This document shows positions 1-9,037 of a stretch of DNA of 64,000 bases, one piece after another. The position numbers and the translations under genes were made by a program. The DNA is from Aliivibrio sp. S4MY1 (GTDB taxonomy: Bacteria; Pseudomonadota; Gammaproteobacteria; Enterobacterales; Vibrionaceae). A model generated the notes under the pieces. The model was not told the DNA's origin and searched no databases. It saw nothing but the letters and a program-made list of their open reading frames with translations. Location: the NCBI RefSeq assembly GCF_028765545.1, contig NZ_JARACP010000003.1:205468-269467 (forward strand), written 5' to 3'. Each line of letters starts with the position of its first letter. Position 1 is the first letter of the stretch.

Positions 1-1129
1 CTTTGACTTCCACATTTTTAGCCGCATTAAACGCCATTTCAAAGCGTGCTTTTTGTGGGTAAGGCTGAGTTTCTAACCCTAATCTTCCTGCGTGATCGGC
101 TTGGCAACAAAGTAAAATAGGTTCTAAGCGTTCTGGTTTACGCCATACATCCATTTTATCGAGTATTTTAATAAAGGTTTGAGCACGAAGCTCAGAAGCT
201 CGATGGATATTGCTGTGATGCTCACAAACCAGTAACGCTAAATCTCGATATTCATTGGGAACTCGAACACGATTGCACAGTTGCTTAATGATTTTAATAC
301 CAGTATGACAATGCATTTTATGGCTTGGCCATTCTGACTCTGGCGTAATGCCTTTACCTAAGTCGTGGACTTGAGCTGCAAAACGAGTCGGTAAGTCTTG
401 GCTTAGTAATGTGGCTTGTTGAGCCACCATTAATGTATGAACACCCGTATCAATTTCTGGATGCCATTTTTCAGGTTGAGGCACACCGAACAATGCATTC
501 AACTCAGGTAATACAACCGCTAGAGCACCACATTCTTTTAGTACGGAAAGAAAGACCTCAGGGTGTTGGCTCGATAGCGATTTTTCCCACTCTTGCCATA
601 CACGTTCTGGAGTCAGGTGAGATAACTCACCACTTTCTACCAAGGTTTTCATCAAGGTCATGGTTTCTGGTACGACAGTAAAACCGAGAGAATGAAAGCG
701 GGCAGCAAATCGAGCGACACGTAAGACGCGCAATGGGTCTTCAACAAACGCGTCAGATACGTGGCGTAATAAGCGATTATTTAAATCATCTTGTCCATTG
801 TAAGGATCGATGAGTTCACCATTATCGGCTTTAGCAATCGCATTAATGGTAAGGTCGCGACGTAATAAGTCTTCTTCTAACGTAACATCGGGTTCCGCGT
901 AACAAGTAAACCCTTTATACCCTTGACCACTTTTACGCTCTGTTCTTGCTAGGGCATATTCTTCTTTGGTTTTTGGGTGAAGAAAGACAGGAAAGTCTTG
1001 GCCAACTGCTTGATAGCCAAGTGAACCCATTTCGTTTGGTGTAGAGCCAATAACAACCCAGTCTTTATCTTTTACCTCAATATTGAGAAGTGAATCTCGA
1101 ACTGCACCACCAACTAAATAAATTTCCAC
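1..1129 (-). CDS. cca: CCA-adding tRNA nucleotidyltransferase (3' end beyond window)
   Basis: Adds or repairs the 3'-terminal CCA of tRNAs in the cytoplasm using CTP and ATP. Translating the minus strand from a GTG at 1129 gives a start [12 protein letters not shown], which matches the E. coli enzyme start; the GGAVRD nucleotidyltransferase motif is at residues 7-12, the DKDWVV metal-binding carboxylates follow near 21, and a phosphohydrolase HD pair lies at H255-D256 in VHDLGK, as in the gammaproteobacterial three-activity form. About 376 residues are visible; the family is about 405-415 long, so only the last 30 or so are lost at the left edge. GTG is chosen because it coincides with the family start and no upstream ATG fits. 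The gene is divergent from gspA. Confidence 0.95.
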   Translation of the reverse strand, partial: MEIYLVGGAVRDSLLNIEVKDKDWVVIGSTPNEMGSLGYQAVGQDFPVFLHPKTKEEYALARTERKSGQGYKGFTCYAEPDVTLEEDLLRRDLTINAIAKADNGELIDPYNGQDDLNNRLLRHVSDAFVEDPLRVLRVARFAARFHSLGFTVVPETMTLMKTLVESGELSHLTPERVWQEWEKSLSSQHPEVFLSVLKECGALAVVLPELNALFGVPQPEKWHPEIDTGVHTLMVAQQATLLSQDLPTRFAAQVHDLGKGITPESEWPSHKMHCHTGIKIIKQLCNRVRVPNEYRDLALLVCEHHSNIHRASELRAQTFIKILDKMDVWRKPERLEPILLCCQADHAGRLGLETQPYPQKARFEMAFNAAKNVEVK

Positions 1130-1267
1130 GTTTTGCCCTACTCGCTACCAAGATAAAGAGAACTTTCTTTACTTTCTTAGTTCCAATGATACCGTGCAAT
1201 CATAGCTTTTCGACTTTTATTCTCTATTTATTCTTAGAATTATCCTGATAGGACACATTGCATTTTT

Positions 1268-2818
1268 ATGTACCAAGATTTTTTTGGCTTTAATGAGCTT
1301 CCATTTTCAATGACGCCTAATGCGCGTTTTCTCTATTTGAGTGAACGCCATAAAGAAGCGCTGAATTATTTATTGTCTGGGTTAGGGCAAGGTGGTGGGT
1401 TTGCATTATTAACAGGAGAGGTAGGTACGGGTAAAACAATCGTATCGCGTGCATTATTTTCTCAATTAGATAGCAATGTGCATCTTGCCTTAATTTTAAA
1501 TCCGATGTTCAGTGCCCAAGAGTTATTAGAGGCAATTTGTGATGAATTTAAGATTAGTTATTCTGAAAATGCACCGTTAAAGCAGCTAACAGACCGTATT
1601 GTTCACTTTCTTAAAACAGAGCGTGAGAATGGTTTTCAAACTATTGTTGCTATTGATGAAGCGCAGCATTTGGGTCCTGATGTTTTAGAACAGCTGCGCT
1701 TATTAACCAACTTTGAAACCGACAGTGATAAGTTATTAAAAGTATTATTGATTGGCCAGCCAGAGTTACAACAAAAATTGCAGCAAGCAAACTTACGTCA
1801 ACTCGCTCAACGTATTACGGCACGATACCATTTATTGCCTTTAACACAGAAAGAGATTGAGTCTTATATAAAGCATCGCCTGAGTATTGCTGAAGGGAAA
1901 CCATCCTTATTCTCTGCCTCGGCGATAAAGATGATTGTTCGTCGTTCAAATGGCATACCTCGTATCGTTAACTTATTGTGTGATAAAGCGCTATGGATTA
2001 GCTACCAAAAAGGAATACAGAGGGTTGATCATCAAGCCGTTGAGGAAGCGTGTAAACTAGTACTTGATTGGCAAGTAGAGACGCAAAGTGTAGCGCCTAC
2101 GACACCACTGTTATGGTTCCCTTCGCTCATTGCCATAGGTGTATCTTTATTATTGAGTATTGGAAGCTATCGCTTCCTACCTCAATATTTAGAAGCTAAT
2201 TATCCAATAGTTAAACCGATTATTGAGAAACCATTAGACGGTTTTTCTTCGCAATCCAGTGCTTTTCAAACCTTACTATCGGTTTGGGGATATTCGGTAA
2301 CTGAGTTTCAAGCGAATTGCACTAATGCCAAAAGAGCGCAATTATATTGTGTGGAGAGCAATGGTACATTGACTGATTTATTGGCACTAAATCGCCCTGC
2401 ACTGATTTGGTTACAACAAACTTCTGGAGAGGGATTGTTGGCTATCCTTTACCGCGTAAACTCAAAGGGAGCTGAATTATTATTACCTTCTAAGAGGATA
2501 AAAGTATCACATCAATGGTTTGAGCAACATTGGAATGGCGCGTATACACAGCTTTGGAAAAAACCGATTATTACTGAGAGAGCAATGAAACTAGGTGATC
2601 AAGGAGACGCTATTTTAGCATTAAATCGCTTACTTTCTTTTGCGCTAGAGCAGCCAATCAATAGCTCTGATTTATTTAGCAAAGAGACTGAACAACAAGT
2701 GAAAGAATTCCAAGAAATTTTTGGTCTTAAGACGGATGGCATCGTTGGTTCGAGTACACAAATGTGGCTTGATACCATTGTGAATGTTGATGCTCCTTTA
2801 TTACAAGGAGGTGAATAA
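1268..2818 (+). CDS. gspA: GspA/ExeA-type AAA+ ATPase of type II secretion assembly
   Basis: 516 residues. An AAA+ domain with Walker A GEVGTGKT at residues 50-57 and Walker B IVAIDEAQ near 126-133 is followed by a single membrane segment around 281-303 and a C-terminal peptidoglycan-binding domain (about 440-505, with the pattern LG..GDAILALNRLL...F....GLKTDGIVG). This is the ExeA/GspA architecture; with GspB the family protein binds peptidoglycan and helps place the type II secretin in the outer membrane. It is followed directly by gspB; the rest of the secretion operon is not in this window. The family is known from Aeromonas and Vibrio; the role here is inferred from domain order and the pairing. 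Confidence 0.88.
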   Translation: MYQDFFGFNELPFSMTPNARFLYLSERHKEALNYLLSGLGQGGGFALLTGEVGTGKTIVSRALFSQLDSNVHLALILNPMFSAQELLEAICDEFKISYSENAPLKQLTDRIVHFLKTERENGFQTIVAIDEAQHLGPDVLEQLRLLTNFETDSDKLLKVLLIGQPELQQKLQQANLRQLAQRITARYHLLPLTQKEIESYIKHRLSIAEGKPSLFSASAIKMIVRRSNGIPRIVNLLCDKALWISYQKGIQRVDHQAVEEACKLVLDWQVETQSVAPTTPLLWFPSLIAIGVSLLLSIGSYRFLPQYLEANYPIVKPIIEKPLDGFSSQSSAFQTLLSVWGYSVTEFQANCTNAKRAQLYCVESNGTLTDLLALNRPALIWLQQTSGEGLLAILYRVNSKGAELLLPSKRIKVSHQWFEQHWNGAYTQLWKKPIITERAMKLGDQGDAILALNRLLSFALEQPINSSDLFSKETEQQVKEFQEIFGLKTDGIVGSSTQMWLDTIVNVDAPLLQGGE

Positions 2819-2819
2819 T

Positions 2820-3524
2820 ATGACACTATCTCGTTTATCATGGAAATCATTATCGGCGATTGCGGTATTACCTCCATTAGCGGTATCAGCATATATTGCC
2901 TTTCCTTATTATCAAGCCAGCCAGCAGGAAACCCCTTTACCTGAGTTGTCATATACGCAATTGGATTTCCCAAGCATTACGACCAATAAGTTACCCATAC
3001 GTGCTCAAGAGTTAGCGTTACAGCGATCATCACAGAGTGATAAAACTGACGCTGATGCTATCACAGTAATACCAAGCAATACTTCGGTTACTCAACCCCA
3101 AAGCAATAGGACTGAAGTGAAAAAACAAATTGAAGACACTGCTTCATCACTAGATATCAATAAGCTCGATTTATCAGGGTTATCACCAGAGTTGGCTGCA
3201 CGGTTTGAATCAGTTTTGAATGATCCCTCTGAGTATGACGATCATGAGGCTATTGAGGATGAGCCATTAGAAAGTAACGGTTATCTTGAGTTAGATAAAA
3301 ATGGTTCACAACTTTCAGGGCGTTTGCCTCCTCTTAATTTCCAAACTCATAATTACACCTCTAAGCCGAGTCGTCGGTGGGTAAAGGTTAATGGTCAAGA
3401 GGTTAATATTGGTGGCAGTATTACTCCTTCAATCACGTTACTAGAGATTAACCCGAGGGATGTTGTGATTGAGTTTAAAGGACAGAAAATCGAAGTTCCT
3501 GCTCTGTATGAATGGAAAGGGTGA
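2820..3524 (+). CDS. gspB: GspB/ExeB-like type II secretion assembly factor
   Basis: 234 residues from the ATG at 2820, which has a strong GGAGGTG ribosome site inside the last codons of gspA; an ATG at 2784 inside gspA is in frame but less likely. The N-terminus has a short cytoplasmic stretch and one membrane segment (about 12-30), then a variable low-complexity periplasmic linker, and ends in the conserved GspB C-terminal domain (about 185-234) with VKVNGQEVNIGGSI and later DVVIEFKGQKIEVP. GspB partners GspA in building the secretin. It is one nucleotide downstream of the gspA stop, so co-translated. A strong hairpin terminator follows. Confidence 0.85.
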   Translation: MTLSRLSWKSLSAIAVLPPLAVSAYIAFPYYQASQQETPLPELSYTQLDFPSITTNKLPIRAQELALQRSSQSDKTDADAITVIPSNTSVTQPQSNRTEVKKQIEDTASSLDINKLDLSGLSPELAARFESVLNDPSEYDDHEAIEDEPLESNGYLELDKNGSQLSGRLPPLNFQTHNYTSKPSRRWVKVNGQEVNIGGSITPSITLLEINPRDVVIEFKGQKIEVPALYEWKG

Positions 3525-3553
3525 TCAAACTCAGTGGTTATTCGAACCGATAT

Positions 3554-3585
3554 AAAAAAGCTCAGGAAATCCTGAGCTTTTTTGA
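3554..3585. terminator. Bidirectional terminator between gspB and the SH3-domain gene
   Basis: The stem AAAGCTCAGG/CCTGAGCTTT with an AAAT loop is flanked by an A-run on the left and a T-run on the right, so it can end transcription from gspB (plus) and from the converging SH3-domain gene (minus). Confidence 0.85.
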
Positions 3586-3616
3586 ATTGATTATTTCTTA
3601 ATGGACTTATCGTCGA

Positions 3617-4228
3617 TTAAGCCCAGCCGTTTTGTTTTTTCTTACGGCTTGGGATCATGTGAGGAAGTAGAAGTCCAAATAACAGACCAATACCAGCAAC
3701 GCCACCGCCATACATGAAGTACTTAAGTAACAAGTCTTCTTTTTGAGTATCTAGCTTAGCGCGTAGCTCACGAACTTCAGATTGAGAGCTCACTAGCTGA
3801 TTGTTCACATCATTATAGGTTTTTTCTAAGTTTTGAATTTGTTGATTACGTTGAGTCAAACTATCAGCAAGTCCAGCTTTTTCATCATTTGCCGCTTTAC
3901 GAGCGTTAGCTAATTGCGCTTTAACTGAAGCAAGTTCAGCTTCAACTTTTGGTAAGCGCTCACCTAGACCTGCTTGGCGAGAAACAAATTTAGATTCAAC
4001 CCAACCCTTACGGCCTTTAGTATCAACAATTTGAGTAAAGCCAGAGTTCTTATTTGCTGCTAGTTGAGTGATACGATCACCAGCATTCACACTACCAATT
4101 ATTTTGAATTGGTTACTTGGACCTGAGTGCATGTAGGTAAACAGGTTATCAGAAATATAACGAGTTTGAGCTTGCGCTGGCGCAGCAATAGCCCAAGCAA
4201 GTAGAATCAGGCTAATAAAATGCTTCAC
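3617..4228 (-). CDS. SH3-domain, coiled-coil, membrane-anchored periplasmic protein (YgiM/TIGR04211 type)
   Basis: 203 residues. It has a cleavable-type signal peptide (about 1-21, ending AQA), a bacterial SH3 domain (about 25-90, containing GPSNQFKIIGSVNAGDRI and GRKGWVESKFV), a coiled coil of about 95-165 and one C-terminal membrane segment (about 170-190) followed by a short basic tail. This is the order of E. coli YgiM, which also sits next to cca there. The protein should project an SH3 domain into the periplasm from the inner membrane. Molecular function is not established from sequence. Confidence 0.85.
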   Translation of the reverse strand: MKHFISLILLAWAIAAPAQAQTRYISDNLFTYMHSGPSNQFKIIGSVNAGDRITQLAANKNSGFTQIVDTKGRKGWVESKFVSRQAGLGERLPKVEAELASVKAQLANARKAANDEKAGLADSLTQRNQQIQNLEKTYNDVNNQLVSSQSEVRELRAKLDTQKEDLLLKYFMYGGGVAGIGLLFGLLLPHMIPSRKKKQNGWA

Positions 4229-4345
4229 AATAATATTCCTTTGAAAAGTAGATCCTGAATCGCTTACGTAAAAAATTTATCTATGCATTAATCGCGATTC
4301 AAACGAAGGTATAGATACTAAAAATATTTGGGCCCAGATGCAAGA

Positions 4346-4371
4346 AAAGAGGAGATTTTACTCTCCTCTTT
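4346..4371 (-). terminator. Terminator of the pit operon
   Basis: A 10-bp perfect stem (AAAGAGGAGA/TCTCCTCTTT) lies 32 bases past the pit stop codon; read on the minus strand it is followed by a U-rich tail, as expected for intrinsic termination. Confidence 0.8.
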
Positions 4372-4402
4372 GTGCATTTGTTTCAAAATTGATTAGGCTT
4401 AC

Positions 4403-5683
4403 TTAAGCGCCTATACCAAAGACAGCTTGCATTAGGTAATAGAAAACAACAGCTAATAGAGCACCAGCAGGCAGAGTAACAACCCAAGATGCTACGATGT
4501 TACGTACCACACCTAAGTTTAATGCGCCAATACCACGAGCAAAGCCCACACCCAATACAGCACCTACAAGAGTTTGCGTTGTTGAGATAGGAAGACCAGT
4601 GCCTGAAGCTAATACTACCGTTGATGCAGTTGCTAGTTGAGCAGCAAAACCACGACTTGGTGTTAGTTCAGTGATACCTGTACCTACGGTTGCCATTACT
4701 TTATGGCCTAATGTTGCAAGACCAACAACGATACCAATACCACCTAGAGGAAGGATCCACCAAGCAATGGTACTTTTCGTTGTGATTTCACCCATATGTT
4801 CAACGGTTGAAACAACAGCTGACAGTGGACCAATCGCGTTAGCAACATCGTTAGAGCCATGAGCAAATGCCATTGCACACGCCGTGATAACCATTAATGT
4901 ACTGAAGATGCTTTCAACGCCAGTAAAACCACGGCTGTCTTTTTCATCATTTACTGTGTTTGCAAATTTACGAGAGATATAGATGTAACCACCAACCATC
5001 ACTAAAGCAGACACACCAGCAGAGGCAACCCATGCTTCACCGTTACTTAAATGAAGACCAACGTGTTTAAGGCCTTTTTTGATAGTAACTAGAGCGATAA
5101 CCATTGTCGTAATGAACATGTAAACAGGAACAAAACGCTTTGCATTCATGAGTGGTTTGTCAGTATCAAATATCAGTCGTTGAGCACTGATAAAGATCAT
5201 ATAAGCAAAGATACCAGAGATCAGTGGGGTAACTAGCCAGCTACCAACAATACCTTGTACTGAGCTCCAATCAACCGCTTCGGTACCCACAGCAACACAC
5301 GCAAAACCGATGATTGCACCGATGATAGAGTGAGTAGTTGATACAGGCCAACCCATATAAGAAGCAAGTAATAACCAAGTACCAGCAGCAAGCAATGCTG
5401 ACATCATGCCATACACTAATACTTCAGGCTGATGAGCGAAAAGAGAGGTATCAATTACCCCTTTACGAATTGTATCTGTAACCTCGCCACCTGCAAGGTA
5501 TGCCCCTGCAAATTCGAAGATCATAGCAATGATGATTGCTTGTTTTACTGTTAGTGCTTTAGACCCTACAGAGGTGCCCATTGCATTGGCAACATCATTT
5601 GCACCAATACCAATCGCCATAAGGAAGCCGAAGAAGGCCGCAACTAAAATTAGGGTCGTGCCGTAGTTAGCAAGAATATCCAT
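4403..5683 (-). CDS. pitA: Pit-family low-affinity inorganic phosphate transporter
   Basis: 426 residues, about ten to twelve hydrophobic segments, PHO4/Pit family. The two internally repeated signature motifs are visible: GIGANDVANAMGTSVGSKAL near residue 26 and AHGSNDVANAIGPLSAV near 275, which mark the inverted-repeat halves of phosphate:cation symporters of the inner membrane. It is shorter than E. coli PitA (499 aa), closer to the common bacterial Pit form. It lies 27 bases downstream of the DUF47 gene in the same orientation, a pairing frequent in bacteria where the PhoU-like partner is thought to modulate transport. The gene symbol is given for the family rather than strict orthology. 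Confidence 0.88.
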   Translation of the reverse strand: MDILANYGTTLILVAAFFGFLMAIGIGANDVANAMGTSVGSKALTVKQAIIIAMIFEFAGAYLAGGEVTDTIRKGVIDTSLFAHQPEVLVYGMMSALLAAGTWLLLASYMGWPVSTTHSIIGAIIGFACVAVGTEAVDWSSVQGIVGSWLVTPLISGIFAYMIFISAQRLIFDTDKPLMNAKRFVPVYMFITTMVIALVTIKKGLKHVGLHLSNGEAWVASAGVSALVMVGGYIYISRKFANTVNDEKDSRGFTGVESIFSTLMVITACAMAFAHGSNDVANAIGPLSAVVSTVEHMGEITTKSTIAWWILPLGGIGIVVGLATLGHKVMATVGTGITELTPSRGFAAQLATASTVVLASGTGLPISTTQTLVGAVLGVGFARGIGALNLGVVRNIVASWVVTLPAGALLAVVFYYLMQAVFGIGA

Positions 5684-5710
5684 TGTATTACCTGTTACTG
5701 AATCACAAAC

Positions 5711-6391
5711 TTATGAGCGAGATAGCATTAGTTCTAAACGAGAACCAACACGCTGTGCTTGGTCGGCAATGCCGCCAACCCACTCAAGAATTTTATAAAG
5801 GAACATAACATCGATCGGATTGTACTTGTGTTCGATGCTCATGAGTTGCTGGCGCAGTTGAATTTGCAATTCATCAGTATCATCTTCAATGATATCTAAT
5901 TTATTGATCATCTCAGCAACCAAAGTGACTTCACGTCCCTTAAAGCCGGTTTCTAATAGCTCGTCCAATTCGCTGATCACTTCTTGCGCTTGATTAGCCG
6001 CATCTAAACAACGTTGAACATAAGCTAAAAATGCATCCTGCATAGAGCTTGGAATTTCAAGTTGGCGACCAACAACGCGACCTGCGATGTCTTTAGCCAG
6101 GTTTGCAAGTTTATCTTGCTGAGTTAATAGACCGAGCATATCGGTACGATCAACAGGCATGAATAACCCACGAGGAAGTTTTAAACGAATTTCTCGTTTT
6201 AGTACGTCCGCTTCTTTCTCTAAATGAGAAATTTGTGCACGAAGTTCGTTCGCTTTTTCCCAATCACCTTTTGCACACGTTTCGAAAAACGGAACAAGCA
6301 GTGAGCAGCATTCATTGACACAAACAACGTGTCGCTGCAAAGGTTTCATTGGGGACTTTGCGAATAACCCCATAATAGTATTTACTGGCAT
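5711..6391 (-). CDS. DUF47/TIGR00153 PhoU-like partner of the phosphate transporter (YkaA type)
   Basis: 226 residues, all alpha-helical by composition, beginning MPVNTIMGLFAKSPMKPLQ and nearly the same length as E. coli YkaA (225 aa), which shares this start. The family resembles PhoU and is usually encoded immediately upstream of Pit transporters, as here. No membrane segment is present, so it should act in the cytoplasm. The likely role is modulation of Pit-mediated phosphate uptake; this is inferred from context and family, not shown by catalytic residues. Confidence 0.85.
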   Translation of the reverse strand: MPVNTIMGLFAKSPMKPLQRHVVCVNECCSLLVPFFETCAKGDWEKANELRAQISHLEKEADVLKREIRLKLPRGLFMPVDRTDMLGLLTQQDKLANLAKDIAGRVVGRQLEIPSSMQDAFLAYVQRCLDAANQAQEVISELDELLETGFKGREVTLVAEMINKLDIIEDDTDELQIQLRQQLMSIEHKYNPIDVMFLYKILEWVGGIADQAQRVGSRLELMLSRS

Positions 6392-6579
6392 GGTTTCTTA
6401 ACCTATAAAACAAGTAGCACCTAATGGTGAATTGTTAGACGATGGCCATAAAGGCGCGAATGTTAACCCAATCCCACTATCAATAAAACTACTTTAGATC
6501 ATGGTTTTGGCATTATTTCTAGCTTGATACCGGACAGTTTAAGCCATATCCTTGGAAAGACAACGGTTATGAGGTCATT

Positions 6580-8097
6580 ATGGAAACTGAAATAGAACTA
6601 AAATTTTTTGTTTTTCCTGAGTTTGTAGACACCATTATAGACAAAATTTCAGGTGCAAGAGTTATAGAGCAGAGTTGTCTTCACTTAGGAAACATCTATT
6701 TTGATACTCCTGAGCAGCATCTTCGTAAGCATGATACTGGGCTTAGAATCCGACGATTTAATGATGAGCGAGTACAAACATTAAAGACAGCAGGGCGTGT
6801 TGTAGCTGGATTACATCAGCGACCAGAATACAATGCTGAACATGATTCAGACACTCCAAATGTGCATTTACACCCTGAAGACGCATGGCCAAATGACATC
6901 GCTTTAGATGATCTCCAAGCACAACTGTATCCTTTATTCTCCACCAATTTTGTTCGTCAACAGTGGCTGGTTGCAATGCCTGATGGCAGTGAAATTGAAT
7001 TGGCTTTTGATCAAGGAGAGGTTATTGCTGGAGATAAAACCACACCAATTTGTGAAGTGGAGCTTGAACTTAAATCGGGTCAAACCGATGCATTATTTAC
7101 ACTTGCTAGAGATTTATGCAGCTCTGGTGGAATGCGTTTAGGTAACCAAAGTAAAGCGGCAAAAGGCTACCGTTTAGCTATGGATACACCAGCGGATAAT
7201 GTAAAACCGCTAACATTAGTAAGAACAGAATCAACAGACAGCGTTGAAACGTGTTTTGTTAATTCATTAGAACATGCATTATCGCACTGGCATTATCATG
7301 AGCAGATTTATATCGATACTCAAGATAAATTAGCATTACAAGAAATTCGAATTGCGATTGCCTTTTTACGACAAATCTTTTTAGTCTTTGGTGAAATGGT
7401 ACCAAAACGTGCGAGTGAATTATTACGCCAAGAACTGAAATGGCTAGAAGATGAGTTACATTGGTTAGATGAATCAGAGCACCTTGCTTACTTAATTGAA
7501 GAAAAAGGGAATGTGCTGAGAAAACTGGATGCTCGTAAATTTCTTGTTGCAAGTTTAAAAGAGAGTGCAGCGAGTCTACCAAGCCAAGATGAAATGCTTT
7601 CTTTATTAATGTCAGCTCGCTACTGTGGTTTGTTGCTTGATTTGAGTCGTTGGATCTTAACGCGAGATTGGCAGCCATTTTTAGATGATAAGAAGCGTCA
7701 AATATTACAAGAATCTATTGATGGCCATTCAGGTACATTATTAGATAGAACATGGGAAGCACTAGATTCAGCGTTTTCAACATCAAATCAGTTATTACCT
7801 ACTGATTATTTTAAGCAAAAAATGCGTTTGCGTCGAAATCTAATGACAGGAACCTGTTTTGCATTAATTTATGATGATGAACGCAGAAAGGGCTTTCGCT
7901 TACCTTGGTTAGACCTATTACAAGGTATTGGTGATCTAATGAGTTTAGAGCCACTTCGTTCACGAGTGCAGTCGCTTGAAGATGAAGAAGAGCGAGAGCA
8001 ACTACAGCGCTGGTTACTTCGCCAAGAACGATCGATCTTACATGCCATGGAACAAACTCGCAGAGCTGGGCTTGAATACCCTCCATACTGGCAATAG
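6580..8097 (+). CDS. ygiF: CYTH-CHAD inorganic triphosphatase (YgiF type)
   Basis: 505 residues. The N-terminal CYTH domain (about 1-200) carries the ExExK signature as ETEIELKF at residues 2-9 and further acidic and basic strand motifs (TGLRIRRF, EVELELKSG) expected for a metal-dependent triphosphate tunnel. A C-terminal CHAD helical domain (about 215-480) rich in His, Arg and Lys follows. E. coli YgiF has the same order but is 433 aa; this protein is about 70 residues longer. Family biochemistry shows hydrolysis of inorganic tripolyphosphate; CHAD domains bind polyphosphate. In E. coli ygiF is next to glnE; here a channel gene and a chemoreceptor gene lie between them. Confidence 0.87.
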   Translation: METEIELKFFVFPEFVDTIIDKISGARVIEQSCLHLGNIYFDTPEQHLRKHDTGLRIRRFNDERVQTLKTAGRVVAGLHQRPEYNAEHDSDTPNVHLHPEDAWPNDIALDDLQAQLYPLFSTNFVRQQWLVAMPDGSEIELAFDQGEVIAGDKTTPICEVELELKSGQTDALFTLARDLCSSGGMRLGNQSKAAKGYRLAMDTPADNVKPLTLVRTESTDSVETCFVNSLEHALSHWHYHEQIYIDTQDKLALQEIRIAIAFLRQIFLVFGEMVPKRASELLRQELKWLEDELHWLDESEHLAYLIEEKGNVLRKLDARKFLVASLKESAASLPSQDEMLSLLMSARYCGLLLDLSRWILTRDWQPFLDDKKRQILQESIDGHSGTLLDRTWEALDSAFSTSNQLLPTDYFKQKMRLRRNLMTGTCFALIYDDERRKGFRLPWLDLLQGIGDLMSLEPLRSRVQSLEDEEEREQLQRWLLRQERSILHAMEQTRRAGLEYPPYWQ

Positions 8098-8140
8098 TAT
8101 TTATATTACTCTTAATTGATTTAGATTAAGCGGTAACAAG

Positions 8141-8185
8141 AAGAGAAGTTAGCAAGCAACCCTGTTTGATTACTTCTCTTTTTTA
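8141..8185 (+). terminator. Terminator after ygiF, overlapping the end of the channel gene
   Basis: The arms AAGAGAAGT and ACTTCTCTT enclose a second short stem (CAAGCA/TGTTTG with an ACCC loop) and are followed by TTTTT on the plus strand. The right arm lies within the last codons of the converging channel gene. Confidence 0.7.
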
Positions 8186-8931
8186 TTTTCTATTCGTTCT
8201 AGTTTTTTTAGTATTTCACTTTGTTGCTGTAATAATAAGTGAAGCTTTTCATCTCGATCGTGTTTTTCTTTCTGTTCGTGTCGTCTTTGTTCTACTTTTG
8301 CGGGCTCTGTAATAATTGAGGTTATCAACCCCGAGATCATACCGAAGATGCCAACCCCTGATAAAATAATCAACACCGCTAGTACTTTCCCTGCAACAGT
8401 CACTGGATAATGGTCACCATAACCGACGGTTGATATTGTAACAAAGGCCCACCATATCGCATCTCCTGCTGTATGTATGTTTGCTTCAGGGTTTGATCCT
8501 TCAAACATCAACATAAAGACAGAACCTAAAGATATAAGCGTCACCATTAATACTAAAATTGAAGCAATAGTGGCTTCTTTTCGATTTGATTGAATTTGTT
8601 TTAACAAAGATTGACTAGATCGAAGTAAACGGAATATACGTAAAATATGGAAAATCCGAGCGTAACGAATAGGCTCGATTATGGGGATGCTCGCAACAAA
8701 ATCTATCCAGTGATCTTTTAAATATTGGAGGCGGTGCTTACTGCGAAATAAATCAAGACTAAGCTGAAAGAGAAAGAGACCACATATAATAGTGTCGAGT
8801 GCGATTAGCATGGTGCGACTAGTGTGATCTAGTGGTACAAACAGCAGGCTTGAGATCACAATTAGTGATAAAAAGGAAAGTATCAGTGACATTAAGCTCA
8901 AGGGTCTTAGATCAATTTTGTTATGATTCAT
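8170..8931 (-). CDS. Six-helix voltage-gated-type potassium channel
   Basis: 253 residues. Hydrophobic segments S1 (about 12-33), S2 (about 43-62) and S3 (about 73-85) are followed by an S4-like helix with regularly spaced arginines (RYARIFHILRIFRLLR, 89-104), S5 (about 122-145) and a pore loop with the K+ selectivity filter TVGYGD at 168-173, then S6 (about 180-203). The C-terminal 40 residues are highly charged and probably form a coiled coil. This is the layout of bacterial Kv-type channels. The gating stimulus cannot be read from sequence. It is divergent from the chemoreceptor gene, with 106 bases between them. Confidence 0.87.
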   Translation of the reverse strand: MNHNKIDLRPLSLMSLILSFLSLIVISSLLFVPLDHTSRTMLIALDTIICGLFLFQLSLDLFRSKHRLQYLKDHWIDFVASIPIIEPIRYARIFHILRIFRLLRSSQSLLKQIQSNRKEATIASILVLMVTLISLGSVFMLMFEGSNPEANIHTAGDAIWWAFVTISTVGYGDHYPVTVAGKVLAVLIILSGVGIFGMISGLITSIITEPAKVEQRRHEQKEKHDRDEKLHLLLQQQSEILKKLERIENKKEK

Positions 8932-9037
8932 GTTAATTATTTATGGGTATCCGTCGATATAATATTGAAGAGTGCACGATTGAAGCTATTAATCATGCAC
9001 TAAAAAAATCGATTCTGAAAGGTAGTGGGGAAAGACT

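Noticed and set aside
409-681. 90-codon plus-strand ORF opposite cca
   Set aside because: Antisense to well-conserved cca codons, including part of the HD and linker region.
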